Of a stretch of 53,509 nt of DNA, positions 37,720-47,364 are shown in pieces. The notes under the pieces were generated by a model. It had not been told where the DNA came from and searched no databases. It was given only the letters and a program-made list of their open reading frames with translations. Numbering within the stretch: the stretch's first letter is position 1; each line of letters starts with the position of its first letter. Source of the stretch: Oscillospiraceae bacterium (GTDB lineage Bacteria; Bacillota; Clostridia; Oscillospirales; Oscillospiraceae); NCBI GenBank assembly GCA_017445385.1, contig JAFSUG010000005.1:1-53509 (forward strand), in the 5' to 3' direction. The position numbers and the translations under genes are program-made.

Positions 37720-40700
37720 ATGGCCAGAAAACTCAAAACCATGGACGGCAACACCGCTGCGGCGCACGTATCGTATGCGTACTCCGAAGTTGCGGCAATC
37801 TACCCGATCACGCCGTCCAGCCCCATGGCGGACTTGGTCGACCAGTGGTCCGCAAACGGTCTGAAAAACATTTTCGGCACGCAAGTCAAAGTCGTTGAGA
37901 TGCAGTCCGAAGCAGGCGCAGCAGGCGCTGTTCACGGCTCTCTCGGCGCAGGCGCTCTCACCAGCACTTACACCGCTTCCCAGGGTCTGCTGCTGATGAT
38001 CCCCAACATGTATAAGATCGCAGCGGAGCAGCTCCCCAGCGTTTTCCACGTTTCCGCCCGTACCGTTTCCACCCACGCGCTGAACATCTTCGGCGACCAT
38101 TCGGACGTTATGGCTTGCCGCCAGACCGGCTTTGCCATGCTGTGCGAAGGCAACGTGCAGGAAGTTATGGATCTGGCGCCCGTGGCGCATCTTTCCGCAA
38201 TCAGCGGCAAGGTTCCGTTCGTAAACTTCTTTGATGGTTTCCGTACCTCCCACGAGATTCAGAAGATCGCCGTTTGGGATTACGAAGATCTGAAAGAAAT
38301 GTGCGATATGGAGGCTGTTGAAGCTTTCCGCAAGCACTCGCTCAACCCCGAGCATCCCGCAATGCGCGGCAGCCACGAGAACGGCGATACGTTCTTCCAG
38401 CACCGCGAAGCTTGCAACAAGTTCTACGATGCTCTGCCGGAAGTTGTTGAAACCTACATGGACAAGGTCAACGCAAAGCTCGGCACCAACTATAAGCTCT
38501 TCAACTACTACGGCGCACCCGACGCTGACCGCGTGATCGTTGCCATGGGCTCGATCTGCGACGTTGCGGAAGAAGTCATCGACTATCTCAATGCCCACGG
38601 CGAAAAGGTCGGCCTGATCAAGGTTCGCCTGTACCGTCCGTTCGCGGCTGACCGTCTGCTCGAAGCCATTCCGGCAACGTGCAAGAAGATCGCCGTTCTC
38701 GACCGCACCAAGGAGCCCGGCTCCCAGGGCGAGCCGCTCTACATGGACGTTGTTACCGCGCTTGCCGACGCCGGCAAGACCGACGTAACCGTGATCGGCG
38801 GTCGTTACGGCCTCGGCAGCAAGGACACGCCTCCGGCATCCGTCTTCGCTGTTTACACCGAGCTGAAGAACGCTGCGCCCAAGAAGCAGTTCACCATCGG
38901 CATCGTTGACGATGTGACCAACCTCTCCCTGCCTGAAGATCCCAATGCCCCCGGCACCGCAGCCGAAGGCACGATCGAATGTAAGTTCTGGGGTCTGGGC
39001 GGCGACGGCACCGTTGGCGCAAACAAGAACTCCATCAAGATCATCGGCGACCATACCGATAAATACGTTCAGGCGTACTTCCAGTACGACTCGAAGAAGA
39101 CCGGCGGCGTTACCATCAGCCATCTGCGCTTTGGCGATAAGCCGATCAAGTCCCCGTACTACATCAACAAAGCCGACTTTGTTGCCTGCCACAACCCCTC
39201 TTACGTTGTTAAGGGCTTCAAGATGGTTAACGACGTAAAGCCGGGCGGCGTATTCATGATCAACTGCCAGTGGACGCCGGAAGAGCTGGACAAGCACATG
39301 CCGGCAGAAGCAAAGCGCTACATCGCAAAGAACAACATTCAGCTTTACACGATCAACGCAATCGACCTTGCCGCGAAGATCGGCATGGGCAAGCGCACCA
39401 ACACCATTCTGCAGTCCGCGTTCTTCTCGCTGGCTAAGGTCATGCCCGAGGCAGAGGCGATCCAGTTCATGAAGGAAGCTGCAACGAAGTCCTACTCCAA
39501 GAAGGGCATGGACATCGTTGAGATGAACCACAAGGCGATCGACGCCGGCGCAACCGCCTACGTCAAGATCGACGTTCCGGCAGCTTGGGCAGACGCTAAG
39601 GACGCTGCTGACGAAACGAAGCTCACCGGCAAGCCGGAGCTCGTGAAGATGGTTAAGAACATCCTCACCCCCGTCGACAAGATGGACGGCGACAGCCTCC
39701 CCGTTTCCGCGTTTATGGATCACGTGGACGGCCAGTTCGAGCTCGGCGCTGCCGCATACGAAAAGCGCGGCGTTGCAGTTCTCGTTCCCGAATGGGATCA
39801 GACGAAGTGCATCCAGTGCAACAACTGCGCATACGTTTGCCCGCACGCAACCATCCGCCCCTACGCGATGACCGAAGACGAAGCGAAGAACGCTCCCGCA
39901 GCGATGAAGTCCGCTCCGATCAAGGCAGGCAAGGGCAAGGACGTTTACACCTACACGATGGCTATTTCTCCGCTGGACTGCATGGGCTGCGGCGTTTGCA
40001 TCGGTCAGTGCCCGACCAAGGCGCTCACCATGGTTCCGCAGGAAAGCCAGCTTGCGCAGCAGGAAGTTTTCAACTACTGCGTCGAAAAGATTTCCGACAA
40101 GCCCGATATGCAGGACAACACCGTAAAGGGCAGCCAGTTCCGCAAGCCGCTGCTTGAGTTCTCCGGCTCCTGCGCAGGCTGCGCCGAGACGAGCTATGCG
40201 CGCCTGGTTACGCAGCTCTTCGGCGATCGGATGTACATCTCCAACGCCACCGGCTGTTCCTCCATCTGGGGCGGTCCGGCTGCAACTTCCCCGTTCTGCA
40301 CGAACGCCGAAGGCCACGGTCCGGCATGGTGCAACTCCCTGTTCGAAGACAACGCTGAGCACGGCCTCGGCATGTACGTCGGCCAGGAAGTCATCCGCGA
40401 CGATCTGAAGGCAAAGACCGAAGAGCTGATCGCGCAGCCGCAGACGACTCCCGCGCTGAAGGAAGCCGCGCAGAAGTGGCTTGACACCTTCAACGACGGC
40501 AACGCCAACAAGGACGCAACGGCTGCATACGTTAAGGCTCTGATGGCGAATATCTCCACCATCGACGAGTGCATCGCCTTCATGGGCAGCGATGCGGCAA
40601 AGAAGTTCTATGGCGATAAGCAGCCCGAGCTGCTCAAGGCTGAGCAGGCGCGCAAGGCTGCCGGCGAGAAGTTCTGCGATTGCAGCGCTTGCACGCTGGT

Positions 40701-41382
40701 TCTGGCGATCCTCGAGAAGAAGGAATACCTCTCCAAGAAGTCCGTTTGGATCTTCGGCGGCGACGGTTGGGCATACGACATCGGCTTCGGCGGCGTAGAC
40801 CACGTTCTCGCTTCGAAGAAGAACGTCAACGTCTTCGTCTTCGATACCGAAGTTTACTCCAACACCGGCGGTCAGGCTTCCAAGGCTTCCAACATCGGTC
40901 AGGTTGCGCAGTTCGCCGCAGCCGGCAAGGAAGTTAAGAAGAAGAGCCTTGCAGAGATCGCTATGAGCTATGGCTACGGTTACGTGGCGCAGGTCGCTAT
41001 GGGCGCAAACCCGGCGCAGACCATCAAGGCGATCACCGAGGCAGAAGCTTACGACGGCCCGTCGCTCATCATCGGCTACGCTCCGTGCGAAATGCACTCG
41101 ATCAAGGGCGGCATGATGAACTGCCAGAAGGAAATGAAGTCCGCTGTGGATTGCGGCTATTGGAACCTGTTCCGCTTCAATCCGGAAGCCGAGAAGAAGT
41201 TCACGCTCGATTCCAAGGCGCCGGCTGGCGGCTATCAGGAATTCCTGATGAACGAGGCGCGCTACAACCGTCTGACCCGCGAATTCCCGGATCGCGCAGG
41301 CGAGCTGTTCGCACGCAACGAGCAGGCTGCAAAGGAACGCTACGAGCACCTGCAGAAGCTGGTTACGCTTTACAGCGAGTAA
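37720..41382 (+). CDS. nifJ: Pyruvate:ferredoxin (flavodoxin) oxidoreductase
   Basis: A 1220-residue single-chain PFOR with all domains in order. These are domain I (MDGNTAAAHVSYAYSEVAAIYPITPSSPMADL), domain II to about residue 420, the gamma-type domain (CKFWGLGGDGTVGANKN), two [4Fe-4S] ferredoxin motifs (CIQCNNCAYVCPHA, about 697; CMGCGVCIGQCPTKAL, about 753), and the thiamine diphosphate domain with the proximal-cluster Cys (GSCAGCAETSY, about 815; ATGCSSIWGG). It oxidises pyruvate with CoA to acetyl-CoA and CO2 and reduces ferredoxin, feeding HydABC. The ATG at 37720 follows aggagg. It is monocistronic. Confidence 0.97.
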   Translation: MARKLKTMDGNTAAAHVSYAYSEVAAIYPITPSSPMADLVDQWSANGLKNIFGTQVKVVEMQSEAGAAGAVHGSLGAGALTSTYTASQGLLLMIPNMYKIAAEQLPSVFHVSARTVSTHALNIFGDHSDVMACRQTGFAMLCEGNVQEVMDLAPVAHLSAISGKVPFVNFFDGFRTSHEIQKIAVWDYEDLKEMCDMEAVEAFRKHSLNPEHPAMRGSHENGDTFFQHREACNKFYDALPEVVETYMDKVNAKLGTNYKLFNYYGAPDADRVIVAMGSICDVAEEVIDYLNAHGEKVGLIKVRLYRPFAADRLLEAIPATCKKIAVLDRTKEPGSQGEPLYMDVVTALADAGKTDVTVIGGRYGLGSKDTPPASVFAVYTELKNAAPKKQFTIGIVDDVTNLSLPEDPNAPGTAAEGTIECKFWGLGGDGTVGANKNSIKIIGDHTDKYVQAYFQYDSKKTGGVTISHLRFGDKPIKSPYYINKADFVACHNPSYVVKGFKMVNDVKPGGVFMINCQWTPEELDKHMPAEAKRYIAKNNIQLYTINAIDLAAKIGMGKRTNTILQSAFFSLAKVMPEAEAIQFMKEAATKSYSKKGMDIVEMNHKAIDAGATAYVKIDVPAAWADAKDAADETKLTGKPELVKMVKNILTPVDKMDGDSLPVSAFMDHVDGQFELGAAAYEKRGVAVLVPEWDQTKCIQCNNCAYVCPHATIRPYAMTEDEAKNAPAAMKSAPIKAGKGKDVYTYTMAISPLDCMGCGVCIGQCPTKALTMVPQESQLAQQEVFNYCVEKISDKPDMQDNTVKGSQFRKPLLEFSGSCAGCAETSYARLVTQLFGDRMYISNATGCSSIWGGPAATSPFCTNAEGHGPAWCNSLFEDNAEHGLGMYVGQEVIRDDLKAKTEELIAQPQTTPALKEAAQKWLDTFNDGNANKDATAAYVKALMANISTIDECIAFMGSDAAKKFYGDKQPELLKAEQARKAAGEKFCDCSACTLVLAILEKKEYLSKKSVWIFGGDGWAYDIGFGGVDHVLASKKNVNVFVFDTEVYSNTGGQASKASNIGQVAQFAAAGKEVKKKSLAEIAMSYGYGYVAQVAMGANPAQTIKAITEAEAYDGPSLIIGYAPCEMHSIKGGMMNCQKEMKSAVDCGYWNLFRFNPEAEKKFTLDSKAPAGGYQEFLMNEARYNRLTREFPDRAGELFARNEQAAKERYEHLQKLVTLYSE

Positions 41383-41385
41383 TCA

Positions 41386-41430
41386 AACAACAAAAAATGG
41401 ACTCCCTTTGGGAGTCCATTTTTTGTTGTT
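41386..41430. terminator. Bidirectional terminator
   Basis: A 21-bp stem from aacaacaaaaaatggac to its complement around ccc-ttt-ggg, shared by PFOR and the convergent nucleoside-salvage operon. Confidence 0.93.
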
Positions 41431-41638
41431 AAGGATCGGTTCTGCCGGTCAGATAATCCAGAGAAACCTGATAAAAATCTGCAAGGCGGATCAGAATCTC
41501 CAAGCGGGGTTCGCGCGTCATCAGCTCATAGTTTTGATACGCTTTCTCCGTTATATCGCAATAGATCGCAACCTGAAGCTGTGACAACCCCTTTTCTTTC
41601 CGGCATTGCCGCAGTCGCGCCGCCAGAACTTCTCTCAT
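41429..41638 (-). CDS. XRE-family regulator, 69 aa, last gene of salvage cluster
   Basis: Single HTH domain: LAARLRQCRKEKGLSQLQVAIYCDITEKAYQNYELMTREPRLEILIRLADFYQVSLDYLTGRTD. The close SLDYLTGRTD is typical of short XRE proteins in Bacillota. Its ATG overlaps the udk stop (ATGA, 41635-41638), so it is made in step with nucleoside salvage enzymes. Whether it regulates the cluster is inference; no operator was identified. Confidence 0.82.
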   Translation of the reverse strand: MREVLAARLRQCRKEKGLSQLQVAIYCDITEKAYQNYELMTREPRLEILIRLADFYQVSLDYLTGRTDP

Positions 41639-42258
41639 ACGCTGCCGTCGATGTGTTTTTGAATGCGGTGCATGATCATTTCCAGCGCAACGAAGTTTTT
41701 GCCGCCTTCGGGAACGATAACGTTTGCGAACTTCTTACTCGGCTCAACGAACTGCTCGTGCATCGGCTTGACCGTTGCAAGATACTGCTCGATCACGCTT
41801 TCAAGCGTTCTGCCGCGCTTGCGCACGTCGCGGCGGATACGGCGGCAAAGCCGCACGTCGCTGTCCGCGTCCACGAAGATGCGCACGTCCATCTCATTGC
41901 GCAGCATGGGATCGGCGAAGATCAAAATACCCTCGATCACGATCACCTTTTTCGGCGCGATCTCCAAAACGTCATCGCTGCGGTTATGCTGCGTAAAATC
42001 GTAGACGGGGCAATGGACCGTCCGTCCCTGCCGCAGAAGCCGCAGATGCTCGATCAGCAAATCCGTTTCAAACGCATCGGGATGGTCATAGTTGAGCAGC
42101 GCGCGCTCATCATACGTCAGATCGTTATGCGCTTTATAGTAGTTATCATGGCTGATAACGGTTATATCCTCGCCGAAGCGCTCCACAAGCGCACGGACGA
42201 GCGTCGTTTTGCCGGAGCCGCTGCCGCCGGCAACGCCGAGAATCAAAGTATCGCTCAT
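41635..42258 (-). CDS. udk: Uridine/cytidine kinase
   Basis: A 207-residue P-loop kinase: LGVAGGSGSGKTTLVRAL (Walker A, about residues 7-18), HDNYYKAHNDLTYDERALLNYDHPDAFET, and VIVIEGILIFADPMLRN. These are typical of Udk. It phosphorylates uridine and cytidine to UMP and CMP. It is translationally coupled to pdp upstream and XRE downstream by 4-bp overlaps. Confidence 0.95.
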   Translation of the reverse strand: MSDTLILGVAGGSGSGKTTLVRALVERFGEDITVISHDNYYKAHNDLTYDERALLNYDHPDAFETDLLIEHLRLLRQGRTVHCPVYDFTQHNRSDDVLEIAPKKVIVIEGILIFADPMLRNEMDVRIFVDADSDVRLCRRIRRDVRKRGRTLESVIEQYLATVKPMHEQFVEPSKKFANVIVPEGGKNFVALEMIMHRIQKHIDGSV

Positions 42259-43559
42259 GCCTGTACCACACCTAAAATCAGTTTCTGCGCCGCTTCTTCA
42301 TGGTCCGACCAGCGGATGGAGCCAAGCAGCATACGCTCGCTCTCGCCTGCCGTTTCCGGCTGATTGGTATAGAGCGTTGCGATTGCTTCGCCGGCTTCCA
42401 CTTTTTCGCCCGTCTTTTTATGCAGGACGATGCCTGCTGCATGGTCGATCGGCGCATCCTTTACCGTGCGGCCTGCGCCGAGCACAGCCGATGCCTCGCC
42501 GATCTTCTGCGTATCCATGTGGGCGATATAGCCGCCATGCGGCGCGAGCACGCGATGCTTATGCGATGCCTGCGGCAGAAGGCTGTAATCCTCCAATGCG
42601 CGCGCATCGCCGCCCTGCGCGGCGATCCATTTTTTCATCGTTTCAAACGCCGCGCCCGATTCGATCTGATGCAGCACGTGCGCTCTTGCGTCATCCAGCG
42701 GCATTCCCTGGCAGTGCTTTACGAGATGCGATGCAAGCTCCACGCAGACCGCCTTCAGATCGGGACAGCCGCGTCCCTTAAGCACCTCGACCGCCTCGAT
42801 GACTTCCAGGGCATTGCCGACGTAGTAACCGAGCGGCAAATCCATATTTGTGAGCAGCGCGGTAACGTTTCTGCCGCAGCTTGTGCCGATGGAAACCATC
42901 TTCTCCGCAAGCTGGCGCGCCTGCGCCTCGGTTTTGAGGAACGCGCCCGAGCCGACCTTTACGTCCAGCACGATCGACTTTGCGCCTGCCGCGAGCTTTT
43001 TAGACATGATGGACGACGCGATCAGCGGAATGCTGTCTACCGTATCGGTAACGTCGCGCAAAGCATAGAGCTTTTTATCCGCCGGCGTCAGATTGCCGGA
43101 CTGCCCGATGATCGCAACGCCGACTTCATCCACCTGGCGCATAAACGCCTCGGCGGAGAGCGTTGTTTGGAAGCCGGGAATGGATTCCAGTTTATCCACC
43201 GTTCCGCCCGTATGACCAAGACCGCGGCCGGACATTTTTGCCATCTTGCCGCCGAGCGATGCAACGATCGGCGCAACGATCAGCGAAGTCTTATCGCCGA
43301 CACCGCCCGTGGAATGTTTATCCACGGAGCGGTTTCCGAAGCGGCTGAGGTCCACAACGTCGCCCGAATGCATCATTTCTTCGGTAAGCCACGCCGTTTC
43401 CTGGTCGGTCATGCCGCGGAAATACGTTGCCATTGTGAATGCGGACATCTGGTAATCGGGGATCTCCCCTGCCGTGTAGCCGCGAATTAAAAACTGCAAT
43501 TCTTCATGCGTGAGCGCTTCGCCCTCACGCTTCTTATGGATCAAATCCGTAACGCGCAA
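42255..43559 (-). CDS. pdp: Pyrimidine-nucleoside phosphorylase
   Basis: A 434-residue thymidine/pyrimidine phosphorylase: MRVTDLIHKKREGEALTHEELQFLI, KHSTGGVGDKTSL, and KMSGRGLGHTGGTVDKLESIPGF (the phosphate-binding signature, about residues 108-130). It cleaves uridine, deoxyuridine and thymidine with phosphate to base and (deoxy)ribose-1-phosphate. It has ggagc before ATG, follows the permease gene after a hairpin at 43586-43607, and is coupled to udk. Confidence 0.95.
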   Translation of the reverse strand: MRVTDLIHKKREGEALTHEELQFLIRGYTAGEIPDYQMSAFTMATYFRGMTDQETAWLTEEMMHSGDVVDLSRFGNRSVDKHSTGGVGDKTSLIVAPIVASLGGKMAKMSGRGLGHTGGTVDKLESIPGFQTTLSAEAFMRQVDEVGVAIIGQSGNLTPADKKLYALRDVTDTVDSIPLIASSIMSKKLAAGAKSIVLDVKVGSGAFLKTEAQARQLAEKMVSIGTSCGRNVTALLTNMDLPLGYYVGNALEVIEAVEVLKGRGCPDLKAVCVELASHLVKHCQGMPLDDARAHVLHQIESGAAFETMKKWIAAQGGDARALEDYSLLPQASHKHRVLAPHGGYIAHMDTQKIGEASAVLGAGRTVKDAPIDHAAGIVLHKKTGEKVEAGEAIATLYTNQPETAGESERMLLGSIRWSDHEEAAQKLILGVVQA

Positions 43560-43585
43560 TTTGATCGCTCCTTTCTGAAAAGACC

Positions 43586-43607
43586 GCGGCGGAATCGCTT
43601 CCGCCGC
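43586..43607 (-). terminator. Hairpin between permease gene and pdp
   Basis: Nine-bp arms gcggcggaa / ttccgccgc with a 4-nt loop. On the minus strand it is followed by ggtcttttc, a weak T tract, so termination is probably partial. Confidence 0.5.
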
Positions 43608-43618
43608 AGTTGCTTTAT

Positions 43619-44560
43619 TTATCGCTGTCCCTTATCGTAAGGAATGCCTTCTGCCTTCGGCGCGCGCGACTTCTTGGAAGTGAACGCAAGCACGAGCAGC
43701 GAAATAATATACGGCAGCATGTTATAAATCGAGCCGGGGATGTTCAGCGCCATCAGCACCGGGAAGCCGAAATAGACGTTCGACAGCGCGCGGAACAGGC
43801 CGAACAGCAGCGCGGCAAGACCGATGCGCCACGGTTTCCACTGGCCGAAGATCATAACCGCCAATGCGAGGAAGCCGAAGCCGGCAACGCCGTTTTCAAA
43901 TTTCCATTCACTGACGCCGGCGAGGATGTAGCAAATACCGCCCAGACCGCCAAGCATACCGGAGATCAGAACGCCGCGCCAGCGCATTTTATGCACGTTG
44001 ATGCCAACGGAGTCGGCTGCCTGCGGATGCTCGCCGCAAGCCATCAGGCGCAGACCGAAGCGCGTGCGGTAAAGCACGATCGCCGATGCAACCAGCGCAA
44101 CGATGGCAATCAGCATGAACCAGTTCAGCTCAAAGCCGCCCACGTTAATCAAAAACGCCTTCTTCGCTTCCACGTATTTGATGGTGGAGGAAACGTCGTT
44201 CGGGTCAGCAGCAGTGTTGATCGCCTTAACGAGAACGGTTGCCGCAGCAACGCCGAGCATATTCATCGCCGTGCCGACAAGCGTCTGATCCGCGCGGAAG
44301 CGGATACTCGCAACGCCGAGCAGCGCGGAATAGATCGTGCCGAGCCCGACCGCGCCGAGCAGAACCAGCAGGACCAGCACCGCCGGAGAAACAAGGCCGG
44401 TCATATACCGCATCACAAGCGCGCCGCCGAGCGCACCGATTACCATGATACCTTCAAGACCCAGGTTGATAACGCCGGAGTGTTCCGAGAAGCATCCGCC
44501 GAGGGCAACAAGCACGAGGACGGACGCGAAAATCAGTGTGTACTGAACGAGCAGCAACAT
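43619..44560 (-). CDS. Nucleoside ABC transporter permease (NupC/YufQ-like)
   Basis: A 313-residue polytopic protein of the BPD_transp_2 family with 8-10 helices. It contains GLEGIMVIGALGGALVMRYMTGL, FRADQTLVGTAMNMLGVAAA and a GINVHKMRWRGVLISGMLGGLGG segment, as in simple sugar/nucleoside importers. It pairs with the next permease, NupA and the BmpA lipoprotein. Its ATG overlaps the upstream permease's stop (TAATG at 44558-44562). Confidence 0.9.
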   Translation of the reverse strand: MLLLVQYTLIFASVLVLVALGGCFSEHSGVINLGLEGIMVIGALGGALVMRYMTGLVSPAVLVLLVLLGAVGLGTIYSALLGVASIRFRADQTLVGTAMNMLGVAAATVLVKAINTAADPNDVSSTIKYVEAKKAFLINVGGFELNWFMLIAIVALVASAIVLYRTRFGLRLMACGEHPQAADSVGINVHKMRWRGVLISGMLGGLGGICYILAGVSEWKFENGVAGFGFLALAVMIFGQWKPWRIGLAALLFGLFRALSNVYFGFPVLMALNIPGSIYNMLPYIISLLVLAFTSKKSRAPKAEGIPYDKGQR

Positions 44561-45690
44561 TATGCCTCGCCTCCTTTCTCGGTCTTCGCAAGTGCCTTGC
44601 GGCGTTCACGCTCTTCGCTGCGGGCAACGCCTGCGCGAATCGTATGCTTGATGAACAGCACGAAGCCGCAAAGGTAAATAATCAGCGAGGAGATCAGATC
44701 GGAGATCTGAGAGGAGTACATCGTTTTATCCACGAACGCGCCTGCATCGGTAATATGCTGGATGAAGTACGATGCAAAGATCGTTCCGATGGGGTTCAGT
44801 CCGCCGAGGAATGCCGCGGCGATGCCGTTGAAGCCCATGCTGGGCACGGAGGATGCGGTAACTTCCCACTGCATATAATCCGTTTGATACAGCAGCGATG
44901 CGCCGAGCGCGGCAAGGCCGCCGGCGATCATCAGCGTGAGGATGATATTGCGCTTTTCCGCCATGCCGGCGTACTTTGCGGCGTTTTTGTTGTAGCCGGT
45001 TGCGCGCAGCTCATAGCCGAACCGCGTTTTATTCAGCACAACGAGGATCACAACCGCAAGCACGATCGCAAGCGGAACGGCAATCGTGATATACTGGTTG
45101 TTTTCAAAGAACTGCCCAAGTCCAAGCGACGGCAGGATTGCCTGCGGCGCAGCATCCTTCAGATGCACGGTATAGGGACTTGTGGGCTCTTTGACGTTCG
45201 AGAGGATCATGTTCGCGGCGTAGAGCCCGATCCAGTTGAGCATGATGCCGCTGATGACCTCGTTGACGTTGCAATACGCTTTCAGGAAGCCGACGATTGC
45301 GCCGTAGAGCGCGCCGACAGCGATTGCAAACGCCATGCACGCGAGCCAGCCCCAGCCCCATGCGAGCGAGGCATACAGGCACGCGCATGCGCCGGCAACG
45401 TACTGGCCGGCAGCGCCGATGTTGAAAAGGCCGACTTTATACGCAAACAGGATGCTCAGCGCGCACATCAGCAGCGGCGCGGTTTTCGCAAGCGTATTTG
45501 CGAAGTTTTTCACCTGGAGATTTGCGCGCGAGGTATTGAGGAAGTTGCGGATAACGGCAAGAATTGCCTGCGTTGCGCCGCTCGGATTGATGAACAGCAG
45601 AACGATATAGCCGATCAAAAGACCGAGGACGATACAAAGCAGCGACGCGATCAGCGATTGCACCGCTTCATTTTTGAAGACTTTTCTCAT
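44560..45690 (-). CDS. Nucleoside ABC transporter permease (NupB/YufP-like)
   Basis: A 376-residue permease: LIASLLCIVLGLLIGYIVLLFINPSGA, KVGLFNIGAAGQYVAGACA and AYCNVNEVISGIMLNWIGLY (the EVISxIMLNxI element), plus GFNGIAAAFLGGLNPIG. This is the longer of the two permeases, as in NupABC systems. It overlaps the ATPase gene by 4 bp (45687-45690). Confidence 0.92.
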   Translation of the reverse strand: MRKVFKNEAVQSLIASLLCIVLGLLIGYIVLLFINPSGATQAILAVIRNFLNTSRANLQVKNFANTLAKTAPLLMCALSILFAYKVGLFNIGAAGQYVAGACACLYASLAWGWGWLACMAFAIAVGALYGAIVGFLKAYCNVNEVISGIMLNWIGLYAANMILSNVKEPTSPYTVHLKDAAPQAILPSLGLGQFFENNQYITIAVPLAIVLAVVILVVLNKTRFGYELRATGYNKNAAKYAGMAEKRNIILTLMIAGGLAALGASLLYQTDYMQWEVTASSVPSMGFNGIAAAFLGGLNPIGTIFASYFIQHITDAGAFVDKTMYSSQISDLISSLIIYLCGFVLFIKHTIRAGVARSEERERRKALAKTEKGGEA

Positions 45691-47225
45691 GCGCTCACCT
45701 CATCTCTCTTTGCGCCCGCCATGTAAAGGCCAAGCTCTTCCTGCGTTGTCTTCTTCGGGTCGAGTTCGCCGACGATCTCGCCTTCATACATCACGAGAAT
45801 GCGATCGGGCACGTCCATAACTTCATCCAGCTCCAGCGAAACGAGCAGGACTGCCTTGCCTGCGTCGCGGCATTCAACGAGCCGCTTATGCACGCTTTCA
45901 ATCGCGCCGACGTCCAGACCGCGCGTCGGCTGGACGGCTACGAGCAGATCAGGGTCGCGATCAATTTCGCGGGCGATGATCGCCTTTTGCTGGTTGCCGC
46001 CGGACATGCTGCGCGCCGGAGTGATGGGACCCTGGCCGGAGCGGATATCGTTCTCTTCAATCAGCCGTTCGGCATAAGCGCGGATGTTTTTCCGGCGGAG
46101 GAAACCTGCGCCGTTCGTGAACTCCGGCTCGTAATACCGCTGCAGAACGAGGTTGTCCTCCAGCGAATAGTCCAAAACGAGACCGTGCTTATGGCGGTCT
46201 TCCGGGATATGCGCCATGTGGTCAAGGCTGCGCTGGCGGATCGAGCTGTGGGTAATATCCTTGCCCTTGAGCAGGATCTTTCCTTCGGAAACGGGCTCTA
46301 AGCCTGTCAAGCCGTAGATGAATTCGGACTGTCCGTTGCCGTCAATGCCGGCGATGCAGACGATCTCGCCTGCGCGAACCTTCAGAGAAACGTCGTTTAC
46401 GGCATTTTTCTTATGCAGCTTCGATGCAACCGAGAGATGGTCGATCTCCAGGACGGTATCACCCGGCGTTGCTTCCGTTTTGGCAACGTGGAAATTGACG
46501 TTTCTGCCAACCATCATCGCCGAAAGCTCTTCAACGGTTGTATTCGCCGTTTCAACCGTGCCGATGTACTTGCCCTTGCGCAGGACGGTGACGCGGTCGG
46601 ACACCTCCATGATTTCCGCAAGCTTATGCGAAATGAAGAGGATGCTCTTGCCCTCTGCCGCAAGGTTTTTCATAATCTGCATCAGTTCATTGATCTCCTG
46701 CGGCGTTAAAACTGCCGTGGGCTCATCGAAGATCAGGATTTCGTTATCACGATAGAGCATTTTCAGAATTTCCGTTCTCTGCTGCATACCAACCGTGATG
46801 TCCTCGATCAGCGCGTCGGGGTCAACGCGCAGGCCATACCGCTCGGAAAGCGCAAGAACCTTTTCCCTTGCCTGCGCCTTTTGCAGAAAACCGCCCTTGG
46901 TGGGTTCAACGCCGAGGATAATGTTATCCAGAACGGTGAAGCACTCAACGAGCTTAAAGTGCTGATGCACCATGCCGATGCCCAGCGCGTTGGCGTCGTT
47001 CGGGTCTTTGATTTCCACCTCAACGCCGTCCTTGCGGATGGTGCCCTCTTCCGCCTGATACAGGCCGAACAGCACGCTCATCAGCGTAGATTTGCCGGCG
47101 CCGTTTTCGCCCAGCAGCGCATGGATTTCGCCTTTGCGCAGCTGAAGCGTGATATTGTCGTTTGCGACAATTCCGGGGAATCGCTTGGTGATGTTCAGCA
47201 TTTCGATTGCGTAGTTCTGCTCCAA
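45687..47225 (-). CDS. Nucleoside ABC transporter ATP-binding protein (NupA/YufO-like)
   Basis: A 512-residue protein with two fused nucleotide-binding domains. NBD1 has Walker A GENGAGKST (about 38-46), VGMQQRTEILKM (signature region) and Walker B ILIFDEPTAVL. NBD2 has a degenerate Walker A (GIDGNGQSEF), signature MSGGNQQKAI and LLVAVQPTRGLD. This tandem layout with a degenerate second domain is standard in RbsA/MglA/NupA-type importers. It begins the nupABC-like unit, downstream of the bmpA terminator at 47321-47354. Confidence 0.93.
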   Translation of the reverse strand: MEQNYAIEMLNITKRFPGIVANDNITLQLRKGEIHALLGENGAGKSTLMSVLFGLYQAEEGTIRKDGVEVEIKDPNDANALGIGMVHQHFKLVECFTVLDNIILGVEPTKGGFLQKAQAREKVLALSERYGLRVDPDALIEDITVGMQQRTEILKMLYRDNEILIFDEPTAVLTPQEINELMQIMKNLAAEGKSILFISHKLAEIMEVSDRVTVLRKGKYIGTVETANTTVEELSAMMVGRNVNFHVAKTEATPGDTVLEIDHLSVASKLHKKNAVNDVSLKVRAGEIVCIAGIDGNGQSEFIYGLTGLEPVSEGKILLKGKDITHSSIRQRSLDHMAHIPEDRHKHGLVLDYSLEDNLVLQRYYEPEFTNGAGFLRRKNIRAYAERLIEENDIRSGQGPITPARSMSGGNQQKAIIAREIDRDPDLLVAVQPTRGLDVGAIESVHKRLVECRDAGKAVLLVSLELDEVMDVPDRILVMYEGEIVGELDPKKTTQEELGLYMAGAKRDEVSA

Positions 47226-47320
47226 GTTTAATCACGCTCCCTCTTTTGTTTATAATGCTAACAATATTATACAGGATATGCCATCAAAAAGGAATGATGA
47301 TTTAACCGTAAAATCTAACA

Positions 47321-47354
47321 AAAAATGCAGCTTCCATTTGGAAGCTGCATTTTT
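47321..47354 (-). terminator. Terminator/attenuator between bmpA and nupA
   Basis: Fifteen-bp arms aaaaatgcagcttcc / ggaagctgcattttt with an attt loop, flanked by T on the minus strand. It sits between same-strand genes of one transporter, so readthrough would give more binding protein than membrane components. Confidence 0.88.
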
Positions 47355-47364
47355 AAGAATAATT

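Noticed and set aside
37714-41349. A 1211-codon antisense open frame under PFOR
   Set aside because: Same explanation as for hydCBA: codon bias of a highly expressed gene. PFOR motifs on the plus strand are unambiguous.
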